Origin: Xiphias gladius
Taxonomy: Eukaryota > Chordata > Actinopteri > Istiophoriformes > Xiphiidae
Direction of reading: 5' to 3'
NCBI RefSeq assembly: GCF_016859285.1
Contig: NC_053401.1
Span: 6,640,469-6,704,468 of the forward strand
Length of the DNA stretch: 64,000 nucleotides
A program made the position numbers and the translations under genes. The notes under the pieces were generated by a model that saw nothing but the letters and a program-made list of their open reading frames with translations, searched no databases and was not told the DNA's origin. Shown piece after piece: positions 39,101 through 49,000 of this stretch (within the stretch, counting starts at the first letter, position 1; each line of letters opens with the position of its first letter).

Positions 39101-39532
39101 AGGAGGATGAAGCAGAGTATGAGGAACTTGCTGAACCACCTGCTCCTCCGCTGACAGGTCTGTGTCAGAGTCAGCTGCAGGTAAAAGTCGTTTTCACATA
39201 CGAAACACCTGTTAATTTCAGTTTTCTTTTACAGGTGAGGAATACGACTACGAAGACCTGACGTGTGGCCAGGAGGCAGTAGCAATTTACGACTATCAGG
39301 GAGGTATGACACTTCTTCAAAACTTCGTATTTTCACATTCACACATTTCATTTCCACACTTGCAAGGACAAATCCTATGGTGTCCTTTCCAACAGAGGCG
39401 GATGATGAGATCTCCTTCAACCCAGATGACGTGATCACCAACATAGAGATGATCGATGAAGGCTGGTGGAAGGGACAGTGTCACGGACGCATTGGTCTGT
39501 TCCCGGCTGCTTACGTTCAGCTGATGCAGTGA
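33139..39532 (+). CDS. hcls1: Hematopoietic cell-specific LYN substrate 1 (HS1, cortactin family)
   Basis: HS1 is a blood-cell adaptor that binds Arp2/3 and F-actin and is phosphorylated downstream of antigen receptors. The exons are 33139-33222, 33334-33407, 35295-35418, 35577-35687, 36162-36216, 36330-36440, 36528-36638, 36729-36839, 36924-36979, 37940-38009, 38150-38298, 38392-38541, 39001-39157, 39235-39303 and 39396-39532. They total 1569 nt, giving 522 aa. The N-terminus MWKSVVGH and the acidic [10 protein letters not shown] are the Arp2/3-binding region. Five full 37-residue cortactin repeats plus a half repeat follow (human HS1 has three and a half). Next come a basic helix (about residues 303-352), an acidic Pro/Glu linker with a PEPEPEPE run and tyrosines in YEEP/YEEL contexts, then a C-terminal SH3 domain ([16 protein letters not shown]). 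Adjacency to golgb1 supports hcls1 over cttn. One intron has a GC donor. Confidence 0.94.
34420..34650 (+). repeat. Dispersed ATTAATCG-family copy in hcls1 intron 2
   Basis: It contains TTAGACTGTTGGTCAGAAAA and AGATAATCAGTTAATTGA, matching blocks of the family seen at 18185-18515 and 43236-43790, interrupted by poly-T at 34541-34560. Confidence 0.5.
36639..36728 (+). other. hcls1: GC-AG intron in hcls1
   Basis: The donor after the exon ending at 36638 reads AAAAAG/GCGAGT instead of GT. The acceptor is TTCATCAG. The sister exon ending at 36440 has AAAAAG/GTGAGT in the same position, and the phase is identical. Confidence 0.9.
36985..37880 (+). mobile_element. Non-autonomous element with inverted ends in hcls1 intron
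   Basis: The left end is TTAGGGCTGCAGCTACTCAT followed by CATTATTGATCAATCTG. The right end is CTAATTGACTAGTCATTTCAG followed by CTCTAAT, read as the inverted counterpart. The interior is AT-rich and non-coding. It makes up most of the 960-bp intron before the exon at 37940. Confidence 0.55.
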
Positions 39533-39779
39533 GCGACAAGCTCACGCAGTTGTTTCAAGCTTCACTTAAACAATCCCAGGTTTCTTAGGTTGTTCAATAG
39601 AGGGAATTTAGCACTCTATAGAGATAATAAATCACAGCAAACCTGTGCCAAAAAGGTTTCCAATCAGCTGATTTCAATCCTTACTGTAAATCTCGCTTAG
39701 GGTCTGCGGCAGTGAGTTTATTGGGGTAGTATGACCACCAAATCTATTTTAATGGCAAGAAAATACATCTTGTGTCTGC

Positions 39780-39785
39780 AATAAA
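39780..39785 (+). promoter_or_regulatory. hcls1: hcls1 polyadenylation signal
   Basis: AATAAA lies about 250 bases after the hcls1 stop codon. Confidence 0.65.
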
Positions 39786-39799
39786 CTCATTGGAGTCAA

Positions 39800-40637
39800 T
39801 AAATTATTCTATAGGCAGGATTCTTTGTGTTGTTTGTATGGCAACATCCTTTATTACTATCTATTATCATTATCACCTTTCACTGGAATTGAATGTAATT
39901 GTGATCATATGTGACTCGAAACAAAGTTTGGTTAAAACTGGGGGGGGGGTGGTTATACACGTGAGAAGCATTTTATCTACAACACGGCTGATTCAATAAT
40001 GATTTTGCGTATCCGTTCTACATCATGGTATATGCAGCAAAATTGGAAAAATATTCCACATTAATTTAGAGATTCTGATGAGAGAGATAAGACGAAATGA
40101 GGGGAAAAATGGGGGATATGCAACAAATATCCCCAGTCTCCCCCGAAGCTGAGCCACGAGGCCAGTAATACTAATTTTAAACATATTGCCCAGTCTTAAA
40201 TGTTAGAAAAAAAAAAATATATATATATTATATATATATATAGTGAACAATGCAAGCCATGAATCTGAGAATAATTTTTTATCAGAATATGAAAAGATGT
40301 AAATTGTAGTAGAGAATATATGACAATCACCTGCAGTGCTATGATGTATTAAGACAAGCTAAAGGCAGACGTATTTTGCACAAGTCTGATTTTCTTAAAC
40401 TTGTCCTAACATTAAGATGCAGCTGCCGTTCCATACGAACCAACATGTTCCTTCGGTGACATACTTTACAATAACATGCTCTGTGGCACAACCATGAGTC
40501 GTGTAATCCACTGCACTGAATGAGATCCAACAGTAGAAAGTGGCAGTTATCATGTATAAATAAATACATGAAATGATCCTGTGTTTCTGCGTCAAAAGTC
40601 TTTAAAGCAAAGCGAAGGTCTTTTTGTTTCCTCTGGT
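39800..40637. other. Convergent spacer between hcls1 and llph
   Basis: It holds the llph 3' UTR, a short (TA)n tract at about 40216-40243 and a G9 run near 39941. I could not find a convincing minus-strand AATAAA for llph. No other gene is seen. Confidence 0.5.
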
Positions 40638-41390
40638 TCACCAGGCGATACCCTTCTTCTTGCCCTGGCTGCCTTTCTTTGCCATCCGTTTGCCTTTCAG
40701 TTTCTTGGCCTGCCGCTGGCTCATCCACACAGGGTACTGTCCATTATCATCCAACAGGGTTTTCTTGTTGCGCTTGACCTCCATGTCCATCTTCCCATCT
40801 GTAACACAAAAGGAAAAGATTTGCTAAATAGAAGAGGTTTTGATTAATAGGCCCTTGCTCCAAAACGGTAATATCATTTACTTACAATCATACTGTTAGA
40901 GGCAGTCCCTGTCAAATGGACCAACAGAAGTAGCGGTACAGATGGCTGTCAAATGCTGCGTTGTTTGATGTAAGTAACTGTGCTCTTTTAACTATTTGGA
41001 GCTTTGTGTGTCAGCTTCTCAAGAAGCCAAGAATAATACAAAATGTTAACCCAGTCTGGCAATCTGTCCCTAAAAGGCAGATCTACAGAAATCAGTGGGG
41101 GGGGGATCACCTTTTATTACAGACCCTATAAAAAGCCACAGCTTTAGCATGTTGTGCTCAAGCAGTCACTCACCGTGACCCTCTACCTCTGCCATTTCAA
41201 CATCCGTCTGCTTCTTGATCTTGTCAGCAGGCACCACAGTGGCGATATCCTGCACGTCAGTCATGGCAGCTTCTCCTTTCTTATCCAGATTCAGGGCTTG
41301 TTTCAGACGCGCCAGCTCCTTGGGGGCATTTTTCTTCCTCTTCTCTGCGCGCATCTTCCGCTTCCATTTGCTTCGCAGGCTTTTTGCCAT
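40638..41390 (-). CDS. llph: LLP homolog, nucleolar ribosome-biogenesis protein
   Basis: LLPH (LAPS18-like) is a small, very basic nuclear/nucleolar protein linked to large ribosomal subunit assembly. The coding exons are 41174-41390 and 40638-40798, joined in phase to 378 nt (125 aa; the human protein is about 129). The N-terminus [20 protein letters not shown] is nearly invariant in vertebrates. The second exon gives [20 protein letters not shown] and a lysine-rich tail ending KKKGIAW. The conserved block VQDIATVV is present. A non-coding first exon lies at about 42333-42410. The gene is head-to-head with pex26. No breaks are seen. Confidence 0.95.
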
Positions 41391-42332
41391 TTTTAGGAGC
41401 TTCTGTAAGAAACAACACGTCAGTCATGACGTTAGAACTTTATATAGACAGTAAAGTTATTTGTGCATGGCTTAAGGTAAAAGGTAGAGGCAGCTCTCTA
41501 GGGCTCTACGCTTAATTTACTTTCTTCATTAAGATAAATGACATTCATGTGAGATATTTAAAATGCCAGTTCACTGGATCCCTAACACTCAAGAAGTATG
41601 GGCAGATTATGCTTTCTTTAATACTCTCCCTCACTTTGTCTTTGATGATAATACCCTCAACATGATATTCCTGAGAGACCAGAAAAACGCCTGTAAGAAA
41701 AAAAAAATCGACATTTCATTTCTATTTATAAGGCTAACGCATGATATTCATTATTAGCTGGCTAAGCTTCAAGCAGTCTTTTGGCAAGGTATTCTTAAAA
41801 AAAACAAACGGAGAAGTTGGGAACCAATCACGCTGATGTTTCAGTTGTTGTTCTAGAGTAGAATGATGTGGGAAAATATGTCTCACAGGACATATACAGT
41901 AATCAAGTGACTGTCCAAACAGTCCAAGTTTCACAAACCAGGTTTAATTCACCGTTATTGCTTAACAGGGATAACTCTGAACACAAAATAGTTTAGTAGT
42001 AGTTACTTCATTTAAAAGAATGATCCTGCTCACGATTTACTTGACGTATTTGTCCGCATATCAAACGGAATATAAGGTTAACGTTACACATTGTCATTAA
42101 TTTGTAGTAACGTGGCATGACTAGATATTGGTTAGCTACAGCCACTACAACAATTGGAGTTCATTTATACCGCAGCAAGCTGAGTTAAGTTTGCTAGCTA
42201 GTTAGCTATCCAGGCTTCTACTGTAGAACACTTCGCAACAAAACATACACTTTAAAGCTAATGTTAGCTCATTCGACGTGCTAAACTATGTTAGCACTAT
42301 GCCATCATGTAAAATCAGTGAGTGTCACTTAC

Positions 42333-42410
42333 GCTGCGAAAACGTAGTTTAATTTAGGGTTTTTAGATTTCCAGACACACTGCGGCGTACACGTGTTTAC
42401 AAGATGAGGA
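42333..42410 (-). other. llph: llph non-coding first exon
   Basis: On the minus strand, CGCAGC/GTAAGT forms a good donor (exon edge at 42333). The second exon acceptor CTTACAG lies at about 41403, just before the ATG. The exon's 5' edge is approximate. Confidence 0.6.
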
Positions 42411-42734
42411 AAAAAACGCGCATGACGCGTTATGGAAGAAGCTGCGACATGATTGGCCACTTCAGTTACTATGAAGACCACGACGTCTGATTGGGTAGCA
42501 GTCTCAATCGCGGAAGCTCGGGGGATCTCGGGTTGTAAACAAAACGTTAACAAGAATATAATGTACAACTGAACCCTCCTCAGGGGTTCATTTGGCTCCC
42601 AGCTATAAACTAAGGCGCTAATCGTGAAGCTGCATCTCTTGGCGTTGTAAAAAGTTAGTTGTATCGGCCTTTTTTCTCTTAAATTAGTAGCGGCTCGGTC
42701 TGCAGCCCTCCGCTCTCTTCTGCTTCTCACACAA
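42411..42734. promoter_or_regulatory. Shared promoter region of llph and pex26
   Basis: Only about 330 bp separate the llph first exon from the pex26 start codon. The segment is CpG-containing (ACGCGCATGACGCG at the llph end) and has no TATA box that I can identify, as is common for divergent housekeeping pairs. Confidence 0.55.
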
Positions 42735-44611
42735 ATGTTCAGCATGTTGGAATCGGCTGCAGAGCAAATGATGGTCCACAAAGATTTCCAGGCAGCCTTT
42801 GACACATGCGACAGAGGTCTGCAGAGTCTCGCCAGCACGGAGTCGGAGGACAACAGGTGAAAGTCTTAGGCTCGCACCTTGGATGCTCCCTGCGGCCCGG
42901 GCGTCAGTATAACTGTAAGTTTCCGTGTTTTGTCTCCTCAGGTGTGGAGAGTTCAAAGCTGGTTTCTGCATCTTGGGGATTCAAGCCCTGGCTGAGCTGA
43001 ATCAGTGGCAAGGTGTCCTCTCCTGGGTCCTTCAGCAGTACGAGCACCAGGAGAAAATACCAGCAAAAATAATACAGATGTGGTGAGTGGAGCTCAAACA
43101 GTAGGTCCATTTATCCATCCGTTCAACGAAAAAGGCTTTAACAACAAACTTGTGTAACCAATTGATTGTTGAAGTGAGTTATCAAGCAAAAATTGACCCT
43201 GTTAAAGTGATGTTTAACTGAGTGTCTTTATCAATGCAAATTGAGTATCTTTAGATTTTAGACCATTGGACAGGCAAAACAAGTAATTTAAAGATGTCAC
43301 CTTGATGAGTTTTCACTTTTTTTCTGCTGTTTTATTTACTAAACAGGTAATGGATTAAATGAAAAACTATTCAAAAGTTGCATAGATTGTAAAAAAAAAA
43401 AAAACATTAGTGGCATTTCTAAGTAAGGAATCTGAGGAAAGGTCTGACAAGACAGGCCAACAACCAGTACATACTGCAGATATTTGGATTATTTATTTGT
43501 TTTCCATGTCTTATTCTTGAATTTCATTTATTAAACAAAGAATAAAACTGAATTACAATTTATAAAATTAAAGGAAGGGTGGTGTCTTCAGTTTTCTTTT
43601 TCTTTAATCTGACTAACAGTCCAAAACCGAAAGATACTGAATTTACTGTCATATATGACAAGAAAAGCAGACAATAAATTTTTGCTTTAAAAATGACTGA
43701 AAAAATTAACAACCACCAAAAGAAGTTGCCAATTATTTTTTTGTTGATGGACTCATCGCTTAACTGACTAATCATTTTAGCTCTAAAATACATATTGAAT
43801 TGACTCTCTCTCTCATATTGGCAGCATACTTCTTTACTCTAAGGTGGGTGAGCCTGCTGTGATGCAGGACGCAGCCAGAGTTTGGTTACACTGCCCGTCC
43901 AACAGCAGAGTATCAGGGTTCGGGACAGTCGCAGAGCTGTACTTGCTGCACATCCTCGTGCCTCTCGGACACACGGAGGAGGCCCGGGCGTTGATCGTCG
44001 GCGAGGTCGGATGCAGTGCGTTCACGGGAGACCAGAGACAGACAGCGCTGGATGTTGTCGTAGAAAAAGAGCGACAGAATCGAGAACCGCCTCTAAATCC
44101 CGGTTGCAGCCCAAGCTCTGCGATCTCTGCACATACTGTCTCAACTAAAGGTCACAAATTGTAGTTCAGTTCCTGATTAGATGCATTTTACTAAATCATA
44201 TAAGTACAAGTGAACGCAGACCTATTTTCTGAGTGTATTTGTGTCCTGCAGGTGCTGTAATCCATAAACTTGGAGCCATGCTCCGTTTTTTATACAGAAA
44301 ACTATTGGTGACCAGCTCTGGCTCATTCCCTCTCCAGAGAATCTTTCTGACAGCTGTCCTTCTCTACATGCTCTTTGCTCGAATGGATCCAGGTTGGACA
44401 AAATGCTATTTGTATCTCACTTCCATCACCAGGCTTGGTTAAGTATAAAACCTTTGAGTAGGAATTAATTGGTGTTTCTTCCTGTTCTTTTCCCGCAGCT
44501 CTCCCGTCTTCATTCATGTGGATTTCCAAACTTCTTGAACTGCTTAAACAGATGTGGGGTGCCATGTTTACACCGTACTCTCAGGGTCTCACTCAGAGCA
44601 AAGGATTATAA
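42735..44611 (+). CDS. pex26: Peroxisomal biogenesis factor 26
   Basis: PEX26 is a tail-anchored peroxisomal membrane protein that docks the PEX1-PEX6 AAA ATPases for recycling of the PEX5 import receptor. The exons are 42735-42856, 42942-43082, 43825-44150, 44252-44392 and 44499-44611. They total 843 nt, giving 280 aa (human 305). Family signatures are GIQALAELNQWQGVLSWVLQ, MCILLYSKVGEPAVMQD and LLHILVPLGHTEEARALIVG. The predicted transmembrane anchor is at about residues 224-239 (LQRIFLTAVLLYMLFA), followed by a short lumenal tail. The chosen ATG is the first in frame; a second ATG lies three codons later. It is directly upstream of usp18, as in human. All joins are GT-AG and in phase. Confidence 0.94.
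43236..43790 (+). repeat. Dispersed ATTAATCG-family copy in pex26 intron 2
   Basis: It starts near TTAGATTTTAGACCATTGGACAG and ends CTGACTAATCATTTTAGCTCT, the same end pattern as the hcls1 intronic copy. Confidence 0.5.
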
Positions 44612-45800
44612 AAGACTGAAAACCAGTTTACATTTCGTCCATTGTTTCGATTTTTTTTTGTTGTTTTTTTTTTTTTTTTTTGCTTGTAAGAGAACATGGC
44701 TACAAGTGTCATCATACCTGTGAAAATCATCACTTTTATTAACAAACAAACAAGAACATTGCCAGCAATAATTGTTCTTTTTTGAGTTAGAAACCACAGA
44801 CCTTCGATGCCATCAAGATGCTCCACAGACTGTGAGAGGGTGATCTTGCGCCTGTGTTTTTTCAGTGCACATCACTAAGCTTTTCTCATAAATGCACCTC
44901 AGGTCCTCAGCAACACATCCTTAAGGTTGCAGGACCAGATTTTGCATCTTAAGGCAACACCCACTTCATCATCATAATAACTTTATTTAACCGGGAAAAT
45001 GATTGACTGAGATTTCACAGGAGTGTCTTGGCCAAGACAGCCACAACTCCTACTTCACATATAACACAGACTGATAACAATGTAGCAAAGGAATAATTAA
45101 GGATAAACAAATCCAATGTGATGAGATGGTTAATGCAAGAGAGGTAAAATAATGTCAGTTGATATACCATTACAAGGAACAACGCAAATACATGCAATGA
45201 ATATATGAAAATTTCAAGTTAATTTAGTGTTTTATGGTTTTTGAGAGTTATTCTTAAAGGACTGTAGTCAACAATTGAAAAAGGTAAATGGGAAAACTTT
45301 CATCAGCTTTTCATTTAGCCGTTTGACACTAAAATGTATTCATTGAATTGGCATACATACCAAATGTGGAGATCTCCATATGTGCAGGCTCAATTTGTGC
45401 ATGTATTTCCAATGCAGCCATACATTTTAAGATACTATACAAACATCATGACAAAAATTGAAATGATATCAGTCATTATAGTGTAAAAATGGTTGATTGA
45501 AAAAAAATCTAGTTTAACCAGAATAATGGTGGTATGACAACAGAACAGCTATTTAGATTTAACAGTATAAAGTTTTAACTGCATTTTAACAACAGTTGAG
45601 ATGAGGAACCTGAACTTGAAAAACACAATTTAATAGCCTTTAGACACAGTAGGTCTTATTGATATTACCATTTGAAATGAAATAAATTGAGTAAATGTTA
45701 CAAAAGGCTGATGAAGCCGAATGTTATTTACCGTTAGTTTTGTGTTAGTATTACTGGGGTTTTTTTAGTTATTATTATTATTATTCATATTCTGCGCATG
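44612..45800. other. pex26 3' UTR and spacer
   Basis: AT-rich, with a poly-T tract near 44660-44680 and a short (ATT)n run near 45765-45785. No gene or clear poly(A) signal is assigned. Confidence 0.5.
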
Positions 45801-45812
45801 GCAACTTTTTTA

Positions 45813-45870
45813 AGTTTCGATTCCAGCAAAGCGAAGCGACGCCGCGAACCGAAACCTGTAAAACGAAAGC
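45813..45870. promoter_or_regulatory. usp18: Interferon-response-like motifs upstream of usp18
   Basis: AGTTTCGATTCC (45813-45824) differs from the ISRE pattern AGTTTCNNTTTC at one core base. TAAAACGAAAGC (45859-45870) fits the IRF core AANNGAAA. They lie about 135-190 bp before the usp18 start codon, a normal distance for an interferon-induced promoter. Confidence 0.5.
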
Positions 45871-46004
45871 GATCCGGTGAAGCTGCCGATGCGAGGCCAA
45901 CGCGACCAGGCGACTTCTGTGAAATCCACCAAAACGCTGGACGCCTGTCCTCACACTAAACTGAAGCTGGTCGCCGGACGCAGTGAGGAGTGACTTCTGC
46001 CCTT

Positions 46005-49000
46005 ATGGCTGCAGGGATCTCTGGGCTCCTTTCCAAGTGCCGCGCAAGGGACCTCCGATGGGGTAAACGGACTGTACTCAGCTTGATTTAAATGTTACCA
46101 GATATATAAATATATATATATATATAGAGAGAGAGAGACACCCGTACAGTGTAACACAATAGCCCTGCTTTGCACTGCATACTCCTGTATTGGAACTTTG
46201 AAATGTGTTTTTGACACCGTGTCAAAGAGGTATCAATTCAATTATTATTATTATAGGTGACTTAAGTGTATTTAACTGTAGCCTGTGCAGGGTTGGTCTC
46301 AAGAGGGATGGAGAGTTAAACTAATACTCACCTTTTAGATATTATTTCATTTGGGGAATCAGAGAAAAAATTGTTTAACTTATTTTGCTGTCTGACATTC
46401 TTTAGAGACCAGGTGTACCTGGTCCCCAACGGGTAATAACACGTTATAACATTTACATCCGGATTAAGATCTTCATGCTCCCCTGAGTGTTTAATCTCAA
46501 AGAACCCAAACCTGTAACTTGTGGTTTTTTGACCCATGGTCTAATAATACATTTAACAGAATTATTTTTTCCCATCACAGCCAGTAAACCCGTCATGTGT
46601 GTACCATTGACACAGAGACCAAACTAGGCTACTGACTGATGTGTGTGCATTAAACCTGGCGCTCATCCACTGGCATTCTGGGCCTTCTAGGTGGACACCT
46701 GATGGTGGCTAGACCCAGCCATGGATAACGCTTGGTTCAAGGTACCACAGACAGAAGATAAAAAGTGTTATTTAAACTTTTTTCAATGGTCTGTACCAGG
46801 AATAAGAGGCCTCACCAACTACCATCTGTCCTGCTGTGTCAACACTGTACTGCAGACCCTCTCTGCTACCTGGGAAGTAGGAGACCTGCTAGAAAGGTAA
46901 GAAAATTGATATATTCCTGACCTATAAGGCAGTAATACCTCAACAACAAAGTGGTCAACAATGCTTTTAATGTGTAAAAAGAAAAAAAAGTGGATATTGT
47001 ATGTTACTTCCCACATTTACGTTGAGAGAATAATATGAAACCTTGGCCTCATGAAACCCTGTAGAATATTTCAAAAATGCACAGGTGTCAATCTGAAACC
47101 AAGGCTGCTTTTCTTAGGGGTTAAAAAAAAAAAAAAAAGAATAATGATGGTTTATAAATTGCAAAAGGTGGGAAGCCGCAGGTGTGAGAGCAGGCAGCCA
47201 TAATGTCCCTCTACAGTTAAAGAGAGTTCTTGCAGCCATGAGGAGCGACCTTCTTGAGCATGTTCCCCATCAAGACTTCCTCCACTGTCTGGACAGAAAC
47301 TGCGTTCGACGTAAGTACCACAGACTTACAAAGTCAATGTCTCATACTGGTGTTGTGTATTTCACAACTCGTGACAATGAAAATGTTGTTTTGCAGTTAG
47401 TAGGCAGCACGATGCGGATGAGGTGTTCCTCACCATCCTGAACCTCATGCAACAGCAGATGGATGACAAAGCACTGGTTGGTTTTGTAATCATTTGTACT
47501 CTTTATTTTTCATCTGTAATTGCATCGTCTATATTTGCTTGGCTTTGTTTTCTCTGGCAGGCCCTTGAAATCCAGAATCTGTACAAGATTTCCGTGGAGA
47601 CGCACCTGCAGTGTTTAGAGTGCTCCTCTGTCCAGACTCAGACCAGCTACCTCCTCAGCCTGCATCTACATATAAAGGAAGATCACAACTCTCTGGTGCA
47701 GTTTTTTTTTCTGTGAATAGTTTTAAACGACATTTTTGCCAAAAATTAGATAAGAAGATTGATACCACGGTCATGTCTGTAGGCTAAATATGATGCTACA
47801 GACAGCAGCCAGTTAGCTTAGTTTAGACTGTAAGGTAACAAAATCGCCCCACCAGCACCTCTAGCGTTCACTCATTAAAATGTATCTCGGTTGTTTAATC
47901 CATACAAAAACAAAAGTGTAAAAAAAAAAAAAAAAAAACAATTTGTGGTTATATGGGGACAGGACTCACAAAGTCACTCCTTCCAGTCCAAAAATCGTCC
48001 TGCACATATCCCACTGCAAAACCACTACTTATTTTTACACTTTTTTTTTTTCTTTCAGATTAAACACACGAGATATAACATGTTTAACTGTGGACTTTTA
48101 GAGGTGCTGGCAGGTGTTTTTTTTTTTTTTTTTTTTAACCTATTGACAGAGCCAGGCTAGCCAATTCCGGTATTGATGCTAAGCTAAGCTAGCCTGCCGT
48201 TTGCTGCCATTACAAAAGTTACCTTACAGATGTGAGAGTGATCTCAATGTTTTAATCTAACTAAGCACAAAAACTTTTTTCCCAGAATGTCAAAATATTA
48301 GTCTAAATTTTCCTGGATTACAATGTACAAGTATTTCTAACATGAATCTTTTCAGGAAGGCTGCATATCCTCCTTCTTGGAGGACCAGGAGCTAAGGGGC
48401 ATAAATTGCTGCTTTTGTGCACAATGTGGAATCAAGACTCCATCTAAACAGGTGAGGCTTGTTTTAAATGCCACCCAAAAATATTAAGTAACACAACTTA
48501 GTCATTTCATTTCTCTTTCAGGGTTTCAAACTGCTCTCTTTGCCTCGTATCTTGTGCGTGCACCTGAAACGGTTTCGAAATATCCGTGGTGACACCCGAA
48601 AGCTTGATTGCATGGTTACCTTTCCAGAAACCTTTGACTTCTCTGGGATTGTTAAAGATGCATTCTCCACAGACTTTGTCCAGGTACTTGTATTTCGTAT
48701 CTAGTATCTTGATATTGTATTTTTTGCCTTCTAAAAGTTTATTTGTTCTTCCAGGATGAGTGCAAGTACACTTTGTATGCAGTGGCAGTGCACTCCGGTT
48801 ATGCAATGTGTGGGCATTATAGTGCCTACGTTCGTCACAGGGTGAACCAGCACTGGTACTATGCAGATGACAGCCACATACAGCAGGTTTGTCCAATAAG
48901 ACAGTATTTTTCTCACTTTAATGCAATTTATTTTTGGCTTTTCTACTTGCTGAAGACAATAAATTTTCTGAAAAATAATCTGAATTCATGTCTTAAGTTT

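Noticed and set aside
42329-42853. Minus-strand 174-codon frame across the llph-pex26 promoter
   Set aside because: It overlaps the pex26 first exon and the llph leader, has no family resemblance, and ignores the llph first-exon donor at 42331-42332.
46721-46746. ATG at 46713 region (MDNAWFK) as an alternative usp18 start before a GTACCA donor
   Set aside because: It ends in the wrong phase for the exon at 46800; the 46005-46062 exon joins in phase and gives a plausible N-terminus.
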